The notes under the pieces were generated by a model. That model saw nothing but the letters and a program-made list of their open reading frames with translations, made no database searches and was not told the DNA's origin. The position numbers and the translations under genes were made by a program. 10,530 bases of DNA from an uncultured Clostridia bacterium (lineage in GTDB: Bacteria; Bacillota; Clostridia; Oscillospirales; Oscillospiraceae), in assembly GCA_946187475.1 (NCBI GenBank), contig CAMHRJ010000052.1, positions 1 to 10,530 of the forward strand, read 5' to 3'. Shown in pieces: positions 1-7,160 of the stretch (position 1 is the stretch's first letter; each line of letters starts with the position of its first letter).

Positions 1-22
1 AAGCAGAGAGAGGGGATCATTC

Positions 23-811
23 ATGAAAGAAATGTTTTTTATCGCCCTGGTGATGTACGGGGTCGCCGTCATCCTCGAGTTTACGGGCACGGCGTTCAAG
101 AAGGACAGGCTGCTCAAATTTGCACTGTATGTATTCTGGGCGGCTTTCGCGGTGCACACGGGTTTCATCATTGTGCGCGGCGTGGCCGCAAAGCGCCTGC
201 CGCTTTCCAACCAGTTTGAGTTTGCAAACGCCTTTGCCTGGGGCGTGGCGCTGATGCTCATTGTCATGCGTCGGAAACTCAAGACCGACTGGCTCTCCGT
301 CGTGGCGATGCCGGCGACGCTGCTGGTGATGACCTACGCGGCCCTGCAGCCCATGGAGATCAAGGATCTGATGCCCGCGCTCCGCAGCGCCTGGTTTGGT
401 GTACATATCGGCTCGGCGGTCTTGAGCTACGCGGCCTTCGTCATCGCGGGCAGCATCGGCCTGAGGTATCTGCTGGCGGTCAAAAAGGGGAACGCGGACA
501 AGAAGGCGCTCGATCAGATGGATTATCTGAGCTACCGCATGGTGGCCTTCGGCTTTCTGTTTCTCACCGTGGTGATCCTCTCCGGCGCCATCTGGGCCGA
601 GCAGGCCTGGTCCGCCTTCTGGACCTGGGACCCCAAGGAGGTCTGGGCCCTGATCACCTGGATCATTTACGCCGTGTATCTCCACCTGCGCCTGCGCCGG
701 AAGCGCTCCGGCAAGGTCATGGCCTGGTTTGCCATCATCGCCGTGCCGGTGGTGCTGTTCACCTTCGTGGGCGTGAATACCCTCATGCCCGGACTGCATT
801 CTTACGGTTAA
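23..811 (+). CDS. ccsB: c-type cytochrome biogenesis protein CcsB (CcsA/ResC family)
   Basis: Polytopic membrane protein of 262 residues that fits the CcsA/ResC family. This is the haem-handling half of the System II (Ccs/Res) machinery, which brings haem across the membrane and attaches it to apocytochrome c together with a ResB/Ccs1 partner. Seen directly: the tryptophan-rich WWD signature AFWTWDPKEVWALITW (residues 198-213), an early PLSNQFEF block (60-67), and His45, His128 (before SYAAF) and His259 (GLHSY near the C terminus), which match the family's haem-ligand positions. There are about eight hydrophobic segments, and the length is that of the short bacterial form. The ATG follows a purine-rich GAGAGGGG site by 8 bases. 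The ResB-like partner would be expected just upstream, outside the window. A hairpin at 835-864 probably ends this transcript. The name follows bacterial usage; the chloroplast and Bacillus names are CcsA and ResC. Confidence 0.93.
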   Translation: MKEMFFIALVMYGVAVILEFTGTAFKKDRLLKFALYVFWAAFAVHTGFIIVRGVAAKRLPLSNQFEFANAFAWGVALMLIVMRRKLKTDWLSVVAMPATLLVMTYAALQPMEIKDLMPALRSAWFGVHIGSAVLSYAAFVIAGSIGLRYLLAVKKGNADKKALDQMDYLSYRMVAFGFLFLTVVILSGAIWAEQAWSAFWTWDPKEVWALITWIIYAVYLHLRLRRKRSGKVMAWFAIIAVPVVLFTFVGVNTLMPGLHSYG

Positions 812-834
812 AAATCCATAAAACAGAATCTACC

Positions 835-864
835 ATCGCCCACAGCAAACTGTGGGCGATTTCT
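835..864 (+). terminator. Hairpin terminator after ccsB
   Basis: A perfect 11-bp stem, ATCGCCCACAG (835-845) with CTGTGGGCGAT (850-860), closes a CAAA tetraloop and lies 24 bases after the ccsB stop. The tail is TTTCT and only weakly U-rich, so termination may be incomplete. Its position between ccsB and a new promoter at 891-919 supports the call. Confidence 0.7.
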
Positions 865-890
865 GTGCAATTGTTTGGTTTGTTTGCCTA

Positions 891-919
891 TTGACTGGGA
901 GCAGAACCCGTTGTAAAAT
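891..919 (+). promoter_or_regulatory. Sigma-A type promoter for the glycosyltransferase gene
   Basis: TTGACT (891-896), a 17-base spacer and TAAAAT (914-919) are close to the housekeeping consensus. Transcription would start near 926, which leaves a leader of about 100 bases before the ATG at 1025. That leader is AT-rich and holds only a small TACCG/CGGTA hairpin (976-989). I recognise no riboswitch in it. Confidence 0.72.
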
Positions 920-1024
920 AACGAATTTAGAGTGACATTCATCAAATCTTAAGCATTTACCAAATTGTTTCTTAATACCGTTTCCGGTAGAATCGTTTTC
1001 AGAAGTTGAGGGAGGACAAAAGCC

Positions 1025-2269
1025 ATGCACACGCTGCAGATTCTGGCTATGATCATCGCAGGGGTGTTTTTCCTGTGCTACAGTTATCAGATTCTCTATA
1101 TCCCGGTGGCCCTGCGCGGGAAGAAGTGCCAGGAAGAGCCCGTGGAGCTGCACACCTTCGCGGCGCTGATCTGCGCAAGGAACGAGGCTGCGGTCATCGC
1201 CGATCTGATCGAGAGTCTGAAAGGGCAGACCTACCCCTCGGAGCTCACGGAAATCTTTGTCCTGGCGGACAACTGCACCGACGCCACCGCTGCCATCGCC
1301 CGGAGCCACGGCGCCACGGTGTATGAGCGTTTCAACCGCGCCCAGGTGGGCAAGGGCTACGCCCTGGAGGCTCTTTTGGAGCACATTCGCGAAGATCGCC
1401 CTGCGGGTTTCGACGCCTATCTGGTCTTCGACGCGGACAACGTTCTGGCCCCGGACTATCTGGAGCGCATGAACGAGACCTTCTCCCAGGGCTATGAGAT
1501 CGTCACCAGCTACCGCAACTCGAAAAACTACGGTGACAACTGGATCAGCGCCGGCTACGCCCTGTGGTTCCTGCGGGAGTCCCAGTATCTCAACCGGGCC
1601 CGCATGAAGCTGGGTTCCAGCTGCGCCGTGGGCGGCACGGGCTTCCTCTTCAGCCGCAAGGTGCTGGAGGGCATGGACGGCTGGCCCTTCTATCTGCTGA
1701 CCGAGGACATCGAATTCAGCGTTCACCACATCCTCAAGGGCGTGCGCATCGGCTACTGCGAAAAGGCAGAGCTCTTCGACGAGCAGCCCACGGATTTCCG
1801 CCAGTCCTGGCGCCAGCGCACCCGTTGGACCAAGGGCTATCTGCAGGTCTTTGGCCGCTACGGCTGGGGTCTGGTCCGCGGCATGTTCCGGGGCGACTTT
1901 TCCGCCTTCGATATGGGCATGACCATCATGCCGGCTTTCTTCCTCAGCGTGACGGGCCTCATCGTGCAGCTGGCCGCCCTGGCCCTGTGTGTGCTGGACG
2001 GCGACGGTCTGGGCGACGTGCTCCAGGCCACGGTGCAGATCTTCGGCAGCATGTGCGGTCTGATCCTGATTCTGGGAGCGCTGACCACCATCACCGAGTG
2101 GAAGCACATCCACGCCACCACCTGGGAAAAGCTCCGGGCGGTGCTGACCTTCCCGCTGTTCATGCTGACCTATCTGCCCATCGGCATCTACGCCGTCTTT
2201 GCCAAGGCGGAGTGGAAGCCCATCGAGCACAAGGTCTCCGCCAAGCGGCTGACGCAGCGGGCAGCATAA
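1025..2269 (+). CDS. Membrane-bound family 2 glycosyltransferase
   Basis: A 414-residue GT-A fold glycosyltransferase of the GT2 family with membrane anchors at both ends. An N-terminal segment (about 5-30) is followed by a cytoplasmic catalytic domain. Visible motifs are ICARNEAAVI (49-58) at the start of the fold, LADNCTD in the nucleotide-sugar site, DAD at 136-138 (metal-binding DxD), TED at 226-228 (catalytic base region) and QRTRW at 264-268 (QxxRW). The QxxRW motif is typical of processive or membrane GT2 enzymes such as BcsA, NodC and IcaA. Three further membrane segments follow at about 299-322, 340-358 and 373-394. The sugar donor and product cannot be read from the sequence; an exopolysaccharide or glycolipid is an inference. 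GGAGG (1011-1015) supports the ATG. It has its own promoter at 891-919 and lies upstream of a two-component system, separated from it by a palindromic repeat. Confidence 0.93.
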   Translation: MHTLQILAMIIAGVFFLCYSYQILYIPVALRGKKCQEEPVELHTFAALICARNEAAVIADLIESLKGQTYPSELTEIFVLADNCTDATAAIARSHGATVYERFNRAQVGKGYALEALLEHIREDRPAGFDAYLVFDADNVLAPDYLERMNETFSQGYEIVTSYRNSKNYGDNWISAGYALWFLRESQYLNRARMKLGSSCAVGGTGFLFSRKVLEGMDGWPFYLLTEDIEFSVHHILKGVRIGYCEKAELFDEQPTDFRQSWRQRTRWTKGYLQVFGRYGWGLVRGMFRGDFSAFDMGMTIMPAFFLSVTGLIVQLAALALCVLDGDGLGDVLQATVQIFGSMCGLILILGALTTITEWKHIHATTWEKLRAVLTFPLFMLTYLPIGIYAVFAKAEWKPIEHKVSAKRLTQRAA

Positions 2270-2291
2270 GGATCATTCAATTGAAAACACA

Positions 2292-2349
2292 GGGGCGGGG
2301 CTTGCCCCGTCCATGGAAAAACCCATTCGGACGAGGCAGGCCCCGCCCC
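2292..2349. repeat. GC-rich palindromic repeat between glycosyltransferase and response regulator genes
   Basis: Arms GGGGCGGGGCTTGCC (2292-2306) and GGCAGGCCCCGCCCC (2335-2349) pair over 15 bp with one G-U. Inside them CGTCC (2308-2312) pairs with GGACG (2329-2333), and ATGG with CCAT, so the whole element can fold into one long hairpin of about 58 bases. It fills most of the 111-bp gap. It resembles the small REP/MITE-like palindromes scattered in GC-rich Clostridia, which is an inference from memory. The tail on the plus strand is CGTTTCG, too poor in U for a clear terminator, but the structure could weaken read-through. Confidence 0.7.
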
Positions 2350-2380
2350 GTTTCGTTGGAACCGGAAAAGGAGAACCGCC

Positions 2381-3079
2381 ATGTACAACATTCTGGTCTG
2401 CGATGACGAGAAGGACATCGTCTCGGCGCTGAAAATCTATCTCTCCAGCGGAGACTATCAGGTCTTCGAAGCCTACAACGGCAGGGAGGCCCTGAGCGTT
2501 CTGGCCCGGGAGGACATCCATCTGGTGCTGCTGGACATCATGATGCCCGGCATGGACGGCATCGAGACTCTCACCCGCCTGCGGGAGAACTCCAACGTGC
2601 CGGTGATCCTCCTGACCGCCAAGAGCGAGGACACGGACAAGGTGCTGGGCCTGGACGTGGGCGCGGACGACTACATCACCAAGCCCTTCAACCCCGTGGA
2701 GGTGCTGGCCCGGGTGAAATCCCAGCTCCGGCGCTATCTCCAGCTGGGGGGCGGCGCCGTGCAGCCCAAGCAGCTGCGCATCGGCGGCGTGGAGCTGGAC
2801 GACGCGGCCAAGACCGTCACCGTGGACGGGGAGGCGGTGAATCTCACGCCCAAGGAGTATGACATCCTCCGGCTCTTGATGCAGCACCCGGGCCAGGTGT
2901 TCTCGCCCAAGGAGATCTACCGCGCGGTCTGGGACGAGCTGCCCCTGAACGCCGACAACGCCATCGCCGTCCACATCCGTCATATCCGGGAAAAGATCGA
3001 GATCGACCCCGCCGACCCGCGCTATCTGGTGGTCGTCTGGGGTAAGGGATATAAAATGATGCCGCAGAAGGGGGACTGA
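2381..3079 (+). CDS. OmpR/PhoB-family response regulator
   Basis: A 232-residue two-component response regulator. Its receiver domain (1-120) carries the acidic pair Asp8/Asp9, the phospho-acceptor Asp52 in LLDIMMPGMDG, Thr79 and Lys101 (in ITKPF). A winged-helix DNA-binding domain (about 128-228) contains the family block NLTPKEYDILRLLMQHPGQV and ends with the wing hairpin WGKGYKM. It should bind DNA as a dimer after phosphorylation by the kinase encoded 2 bp downstream. The ATG is placed by AAAGGAG (2367-2373) with a 7-base spacing. No clear promoter was seen in the 111-bp gap after the glycosyltransferase gene, so read-through from 891-919 is possible. Targets cannot be deduced here; glycosyltransferase and regulator may act in one envelope response, which is inference. 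Confidence 0.95.
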   Translation: MYNILVCDDEKDIVSALKIYLSSGDYQVFEAYNGREALSVLAREDIHLVLLDIMMPGMDGIETLTRLRENSNVPVILLTAKSEDTDKVLGLDVGADDYITKPFNPVEVLARVKSQLRRYLQLGGGAVQPKQLRIGGVELDDAAKTVTVDGEAVNLTPKEYDILRLLMQHPGQVFSPKEIYRAVWDELPLNADNAIAVHIRHIREKIEIDPADPRYLVVVWGKGYKMMPQKGD

Positions 3080-3081
3080 AC

Positions 3082-5103
3082 ATGGACTGGAAAAACAAGC
3101 TCTGGGTGCGCATCCTCGCGGTCATCGTCTTCCTGCTGATGCTCGTGGGCGCGGCCCTCAGCGCCGCCGGCCTCTGGCTCTGCGTGGAGACCCACGTCTA
3201 CTCCGACGGCGGCGCTTACCTGCGGCAGGAGGCGCTGTATACCCTGGCCTGCCGGATGGACAGCACCGTGGAGAGCTACTATTACGACTCCCAGAACGGC
3301 TTTGACGCCTACGGCAGGGAGCATTGGGAGCAGGTGTTCTCTCCGGAGAACACCAACTTCTTCTTCCGGCTCAAGGACGCGGACGGCAAGGTGGTGCTCT
3401 CCAGCGCCGCCCGGCCCAGCCAGTATCACGCCTCGGGCGAGCTGGATATCCCCGGCCACGAGATGAAGGTGCTGGACGCGGAGTTTTCTTCCGCCGCCCA
3501 GCGGCAGGTGCGCGTGGAGGAGCTGAACAAAAGCGCCTGGCGCATCTATAATGTGGATCAGTGGGAGGACACGGACGAATCCGGCAAGACGGTCTACCAC
3601 CTCTCGGTGGATTACAGCGACGAGCCGCCTTTGACCATTGAGCGCTATATCGCCAAGGACTTCACCGCCCGGGATGAGATTTCCTTCTTCATGGGCTGGG
3701 TCGACCGGCTCATCGGCGCGCGGAACGCTCTGCCCTGGCTCACGGGCGTTTTTTCCGTGCTGGCCCTGGCGGCGCTGGTGTTCCTGCTGATTCTCTCCGC
3801 CCGGCGCAAGCCCGGCTGGCTGGAGAAAATCCCCCTGGATGTGCTGGTCTTCCTCTATGTGTGTCTGGTGGGTATCACCTTCGACATATTGGAGGAACTC
3901 GCCTATGGCGAGTGGATTGAGTTCATCCTCATCGGCCTTATGGGCCTGGTCTGGATGTTCCTGATCCTGCGCTTTGTCGTCAGCATCGCCATCCGCGCCC
4001 GGGCGGGCACCCTTTGGAAAAACAACGTCATCTATCATATTCTCAAGCTGCTGTGGCGGTTCTGCAAGTGGTTCTGGGCCGCCCTGAAGGATCTGGCCCG
4101 TTCGCTGCCGCTCTTCTGGCGCACGGCGGTGATCTGGATCGCCCTCTGCTTCTGCGAGTTTATCGGTCTTGCCATGTTCGGCTTCAACGGCGAGCGGCTG
4201 CTGTTTTGCTGGTTCCTCGAGAAGCTCGTCCTGACGCCGCTGCTGTTTTTCGCAGTACTCTCCATGCAGCGTCTGCAGAAGGGCGCCCGGCGCATTGCGG
4301 AGCAGGGCCCCGGCGAGCCCGTGGACCTGACGCACATGTACGGCGCCTTCCGCGAGCACGGGGAGTACCTGAACCACATCTCCGACGGCCTCCAGGCCGC
4401 GGTGGAGGAGGGGGTGCGCTCCGAGCGGATGAAGGCGGAGCTGATCACCAACGTCTCCCACGACATCAAAACGCCTCTCACCAGCATCGTGAACTATGTG
4501 GATCTGCTGGAAAAGGAGGAGCTGGAAAACGAGAAGGCCAAGTCCTATGTAGAGGTGCTCTCCCGGCAGGCAGCAAGGCTCAAGAAGCTGACGGAGGACC
4601 TGGTGGAGGCCTCCAAGGCCAGCACCGGCAACATCGCCGTGAACTTCGCGCCCACGGACCTGAACGTGCTCCTGGGCCAGGCGGCCGGGGAGTTTGCCGA
4701 CCGGTTCCGCCAGAAGGAGCTGGAGCTGGTACTCTCCACGGCACCGGAGCAGCCCGTCATCCGGGCCGACGGCCAGCTGCTGTGGCGGGTGTTCTCGAAC
4801 CTCATGACCAACATCGTCAAATACGCCATGCCCGGCACCCGGGTCTATCTCTCCACGGCGGTGAAGGACGGCAAGGCCGCCGTCACCTTCCGCAACATCT
4901 CGGCGGCCCCGCTGGAGAAGTCCGGCGCGGAGCTCTCGGAGCGGTTCGTCCGGGGCGACGCCTCCCGCACCGGCGGCGACGGCAGCGGTCTGGGTCTCAG
5001 CATCGCCCAGAGCCTCACGGAGCTCCAGGGCGGCGCCTTCCGGATCACCGTGGACGGCGACCTCTTCAAAGCGGAGCTGACATTCCCGACGGAGAAAAGT
5101 TAG
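3082..5103 (+). CDS. Polytopic sensor histidine kinase (partner of the upstream regulator)
   Basis: A 673-residue membrane sensor kinase. One membrane helix at the N terminus (about 8-32) is followed by an extracytoplasmic region (about 33-213), then up to five more helices (about 217-241, 252-270, 279-303, 345-366 and 373-395), a short linker and the kinase core. The H-box is NVSHDIKTPLTS with His460 as phospho-acceptor. The N-box is FSNLMTNIVKYA (Asn577), and the G2 box GSGLGLS spans 634-640. The usual DxGxG G1 box is replaced by RNISAAPL (604-611), a variant I recall from other Firmicutes kinases of this type. The larger number of membrane helices than in EnvZ- or PhoR-type kinases suggests the membrane domain may take part in sensing. 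The ATG follows the regulator stop by 2 bases and has AAGGGGG upstream, so the pair is translated from one message. The stop codon lies within a repeat element (5098-5220). Confidence 0.95.
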   Translation: MDWKNKLWVRILAVIVFLLMLVGAALSAAGLWLCVETHVYSDGGAYLRQEALYTLACRMDSTVESYYYDSQNGFDAYGREHWEQVFSPENTNFFFRLKDADGKVVLSSAARPSQYHASGELDIPGHEMKVLDAEFSSAAQRQVRVEELNKSAWRIYNVDQWEDTDESGKTVYHLSVDYSDEPPLTIERYIAKDFTARDEISFFMGWVDRLIGARNALPWLTGVFSVLALAALVFLLILSARRKPGWLEKIPLDVLVFLYVCLVGITFDILEELAYGEWIEFILIGLMGLVWMFLILRFVVSIAIRARAGTLWKNNVIYHILKLLWRFCKWFWAALKDLARSLPLFWRTAVIWIALCFCEFIGLAMFGFNGERLLFCWFLEKLVLTPLLFFAVLSMQRLQKGARRIAEQGPGEPVDLTHMYGAFREHGEYLNHISDGLQAAVEEGVRSERMKAELITNVSHDIKTPLTSIVNYVDLLEKEELENEKAKSYVEVLSRQAARLKKLTEDLVEASKASTGNIAVNFAPTDLNVLLGQAAGEFADRFRQKELELVLSTAPEQPVIRADGQLLWRVFSNLMTNIVKYAMPGTRVYLSTAVKDGKAAVTFRNISAAPLEKSGAELSERFVRGDASRTGGDGSGLGLSIAQSLTELQGGAFRITVDGDLFKAELTFPTEKS

Positions 5104-5220
5104 GAGTTTGGAGTGTGAAGCGTGGAGTTTAAACGTGTTTTTCTTCGAAAACGATTGAAATCAAATGACCGCCGCAGGCGATACCATCAACTCCACACTC
5201 CTAACTCCACACTCCACACT
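5098..5220. repeat. MITE-like element with imperfect terminal inverted repeats
   Basis: The left end, AGTTAGGAGTTTGGAGT (5098-5114), matches the reverse complement of 5190-5206 at 16 of 17 positions. Extended to 5103-5129 against 5189-5215, I count 22 of 27. Both arms are built from short GGAGTGTGGAGTT-like units, repeated on the right arm up to 5220. The centre holds a CGCC-GCA-GGCG hairpin (5170-5180) and a TTTTC/GAAAA inversion near 5141-5151. No open reading frame is present, so any mobility would have to be driven in trans. I see no clear target-site duplication. The left end includes the last codon and the TAG of the sensor kinase. Confidence 0.6.
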
Positions 5221-5240
5221 ATGATTTGATCCATTCCAAC

Positions 5241-5277
5241 AAAAACCCCCACAGCCAATGAATGGCTGTGGGGGTTT
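5241..5277 (-). terminator. Strong terminator for the minus-strand gene at 5288-5707
   Basis: A perfect 15-bp stem, AAACCCCCACAGCCA (5243-5257) with TGGCTGTGGGGGTTT (5263-5277), closes an ATGAA loop. Read on the minus strand it starts 11 bases after the stop and ends in TTTTTG, a good intrinsic terminator. On the plus strand the tail is TTTGCTGT, so it may also weakly stop transcription arriving from the kinase gene. Confidence 0.87.
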
Positions 5278-5287
5278 GCTGTCTATT

Positions 5288-5707
5288 TCATTCGCCGCTC
5301 CAGACGTCATGGTCCGGCTGCCAGAGGTAAAGCCCTTCGCCCCGGGCCAAATCCCGCAGCAGGGCCAGCAGATCTTCTTCCGGGTGGTAGACCGTCATGG
5401 AGGTGTCCTCCGGGTCGCTGGTGATCAGCGCGTCAGACACAAAGATCAGCGCGTTCTGGGTCCGCACCGCTTCCGCAAGCTGCTCCGGCGGCGGATTCTG
5501 CTTACGGTCTTCTCCAAGACAGAGGTCCAGATAGCAGTTGAGCCTCAGCAGCAGATTTATCTTTTTTTGCGCGATCTCCTCCCGCCGATGGGTGCGGTAA
5601 TACCGCTCTACGGCGAAATACTGGCCCGGGGACTCCGGCGGCACCTGCTTGGGCAGGATGTCCAGGATCCAGCAGGGCATTTCCAGCAGCTCGTCCAGCG
5701 ATAACAT
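5288..5707 (-). CDS. Conserved-looking small protein of unknown function
   Basis: I do not recognise a named family. The 139-residue product is soluble, acidic and without signal peptide or membrane segment. Recognisable stretches are DILPKQVPPESPGQYFAVE near the N terminus, a Leu-rich helical centre (KINLLLRLNCYLDL) and MTVYHPEEDLLALLRDLA with a Trp-containing tail (YLWQPDHDVW). I have an impression of similar hypothetical proteins in Clostridia, but this is memory, not a search. The start is the ATG at 5707, preceded by AAGGAGG with 8 bases of spacing. A longer frame beginning with TTG at 5761 runs through the promoter at 5738-5766 and is rejected. The gene has its own promoter and terminator, so it can be monocistronic, although read-through from the redox genes upstream is possible. 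Confidence 0.85.
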   Translation of the reverse strand: MLSLDELLEMPCWILDILPKQVPPESPGQYFAVERYYRTHRREEIAQKKINLLLRLNCYLDLCLGEDRKQNPPPEQLAEAVRTQNALIFVSDALITSDPEDTSMTVYHPEEDLLALLRDLARGEGLYLWQPDHDVWSGE

Positions 5708-5737
5708 GAGCCATTCCTCCTTGGGAATTCTGTGCCC

Positions 5738-5766
5738 ATTATAGCGCAGCCGGCGGGGCAAATCAA
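5738..5766 (-). promoter_or_regulatory. Sigma-A type promoter for the gene at 5288-5707
   Basis: On the minus strand TTGATT (5766-5761), a 17-base spacer and a perfect TATAAT (5743-5738) lie 16 bases beyond the stop codon of the EFR1 gene. The predicted start near 5731 gives a leader of about 24 bases, just enough for the AAGGAGG site. This fixes the ATG at 5707 as the start. Confidence 0.83.
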
Positions 5767-5782
5767 TGCGGAATCGCTCCGA

Positions 5783-6562
5783 TCAGATGTGGATGATCTG
5801 CTCGGTCAGCTCGTCCTGACGCACGTTGGGGTTCTGGTAGCGCTCGCGGTTCCTGGTGATCTTGCCCACGTTGATGGCCTCCTTGGGGCAGTACTGCACG
5901 CAGGTCATGCAGGCGATGCAGTTTTTGCCCACGTGGGCCTTGCCGCCGCGAATCTCAATGTTCCCCTTGGGACACAGCTTGGCGCAGGTGCCGCAGCCGA
6001 TGCAGGCGTCAGAGACGTGCATGGACTTGTTCAGCAGCTTGTTCACCGTGGGGAAGCCGGCGCTCTCGATGGCGCAGATGACGCGCTTCGGAGGCGCTTT
6101 CTTGCTCTTGACCTGGGCCTTCACGTCGGCGGCGATCTTGCCGGCCTTCTTGTCCAGACCCTTCAGGGCCATCTTCACGGTCTTGGGCGGGAAGCAGAGC
6201 CAGTGGGGCATCAGCCAGATGGCGGAGGACTGCATGGGCAGGGTGTTCCAGTAGTCCAGACCCACGATCTTGTCGATCTTGTGCAGGCCGGAGCCCATGT
6301 AGCCCGCGAACTGGATGACGCCGAACTTGTAGGCGTCGGGGGCGATGCGGATGGACTTCACATAGTCCTCCACGCCGCCGGGCAGACCGCCGCCGTAGCA
6401 GGGCACCACGAAGCCCATGCGCTTGTAGGCGGTGGCGTCGGTGACTGCCGGGGCCTTGCGCATCAGCACGATGTCCGCGCCGCCCATGCCCCGGGCGATT
6501 TTCTTCGCCATGTCCAGACAGTTGCCGGTGCCGGAATAGCAATAGATCACGTTTTCGCTCAT
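5783..6562 (-). CDS. EFR1-family flavodoxin-ferredoxin fusion protein
   Basis: A 259-residue soluble electron-transfer protein that joins an N-terminal flavodoxin-like fold to a C-terminal 2[4Fe-4S] ferredoxin. The FMN phosphate loop is visible as YSGTGNC (9-15). The iron-sulfur motifs are C187-x2-C190-x2-C193-x3-C197 and C215-x2-C218-x2-C221-x3-C225, each ending in Cys-Pro. This order matches what is called EFR1-family ferrodoxin in Clostridia; its physiological partner is generally not established. The start ATG has AAGGAGG with 8 bases of spacing. It is the last gene of a minus-strand cluster, 18 bases after the 127-residue unknown, so it could supply electrons to the dehydratase-like protein of the cluster (inference from gene order). 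No terminator is visible between its stop and the next promoter 16 bases on. Confidence 0.92.
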   Translation of the reverse strand: MSENVIYCYSGTGNCLDMAKKIARGMGGADIVLMRKAPAVTDATAYKRMGFVVPCYGGGLPGGVEDYVKSIRIAPDAYKFGVIQFAGYMGSGLHKIDKIVGLDYWNTLPMQSSAIWLMPHWLCFPPKTVKMALKGLDKKAGKIAADVKAQVKSKKAPPKRVICAIESAGFPTVNKLLNKSMHVSDACIGCGTCAKLCPKGNIEIRGGKAHVGKNCIACMTCVQYCPKEAINVGKITRNRERYQNPNVRQDELTEQIIHI

Positions 6563-6580
6563 GTTGGTTTCCTCCTTGTG

Positions 6581-6964
6581 TTATTTCCAGTTGTATTTCT
6601 CCCGGTTCGGCCAGCGGTAGTCCGCAAAGACTTCACCGGTGGCCGTTTCCGTGCGTTTCACGATGCCGCCGGGGCAGGGCATGGGCTTCTTGCCGGCCAC
6701 CACGGCGTTGCCGATGATCTCGCCGTCGTCCTCGATGTGGGCGTGGATGGTGACGGTATAGTCCAGCACGTCGAAGGAATAGTCGTAGTATTTGCCGTCG
6801 ATGAGCTTGCAGTCGTGGAGGGGGTGCTTCTTTCCCGCCACCTTGATCCAGCCGCCGTACTCCGTCTCGCTCACCGGCTCAAAGAAGCCGTCGGCCTTCA
6901 TGGTGCCGAGAAAGGACTTCACAATGTTTTTCGTCTCATAGGTATATCCGGGCTGAAAGAGCAT
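6581..6964 (-). CDS. Uncharacterised 127-residue cluster protein
   Basis: No family recognised. The product appears soluble, with no signal peptide or membrane helix, and its alternation of hydrophobic and polar residues suggests a beta-rich fold (for example KYYDYSFDVLDYTVTIHAHI at about 58-77). It has two cysteines, one in PLHDCKLID and one in KPMPCPGG; these are too few for an iron-sulfur cluster on their own. AAGGAGG lies 7 bases before the ATG. Its start shares one base with the stop of the upstream 61-residue gene (TGATG), which points to translational coupling. The ribosome-binding sites throughout this cluster are strong, so this small gene is very likely expressed. A role as an accessory subunit of the redox cluster is inference. 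Confidence 0.85.
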   Translation of the reverse strand: MLFQPGYTYETKNIVKSFLGTMKADGFFEPVSETEYGGWIKVAGKKHPLHDCKLIDGKYYDYSFDVLDYTVTIHAHIEDDGEIIGNAVVAGKKPMPCPGGIVKRTETATGEVFADYRWPNREKYNWK

Positions 6965-7149
6965 CAGAAAACCTCCTTGGGTGGATTGAAGGGCCGGCGC
7001 TCGATGTGGTCATACCACTTGCTGAGGTACGGGTGCACCAGCTCGTTGAGCCGCATGTCCAGATTGAAATAATAGACCACCAGGGACGCGGCAAAGAGGC
7101 CTGCGCCTGCGCCCACCGTGACAACGGGGATTTTGATGAGTTTGTTCAT
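6964..7149 (-). CDS. Small single-pass membrane protein of unknown function
   Basis: A 61-residue peptide with a short basic N terminus (MNKLIK), one hydrophobic segment (about residues 8-28, IPVVTVGAGAGLFAASLVVYY) and a charged tail with HPYLSKWYDHIERRPFNPP. The topology is probably N-terminus in, tail out, or an uncleaved signal anchor; no lipobox cysteine is present. The ATG at 7149 has AAGGAGG with 6 bases of spacing. An upstream in-frame start at 7167 would overlap the end of the dehydratase gene and lacks such a site. It begins 11 bases after that stop and overlaps the next gene by one base. It could tether the cluster's redox proteins to the membrane, which is only a hypothesis. No known family is recognised. 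Confidence 0.8.
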   Translation of the reverse strand: MNKLIKIPVVTVGAGAGLFAASLVVYYFNLDMRLNELVHPYLSKWYDHIERRPFNPPKEVF

Positions 7150-7160
7150 GTTTTGCCTCC

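Noticed and set aside
926..1024. Riboswitch in the glycosyltransferase leader
   Set aside because: It is AT-rich with only a 5-bp hairpin and no recognisable conserved core.
830..2230. 466-residue open frame on the minus strand opposite the glycosyltransferase
   Set aside because: The plus-strand frame carries all GT2 motifs; the antisense frame is His/Gln/Ala-rich shadow sequence caused by high third-position GC.
3022..4461. 479-residue open frame on the minus strand opposite the sensor kinase
   Set aside because: It is a shadow of a clear kinase gene, with low-complexity composition and no domain or ribosome-binding site.
5098..5220. CRISPR array from the repeated CTCCACACT units
   Set aside because: The units are about 10 bases, not separated by unique spacers, and arranged as inverted repeats at the ends of one element.
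5732..7072. 446-residue open frame on the plus strand across the redox cluster
   Set aside because: It runs antisense to three genes with strong ribosome-binding sites, and its Val/His/Gly-rich composition is typical of a shadow frame.
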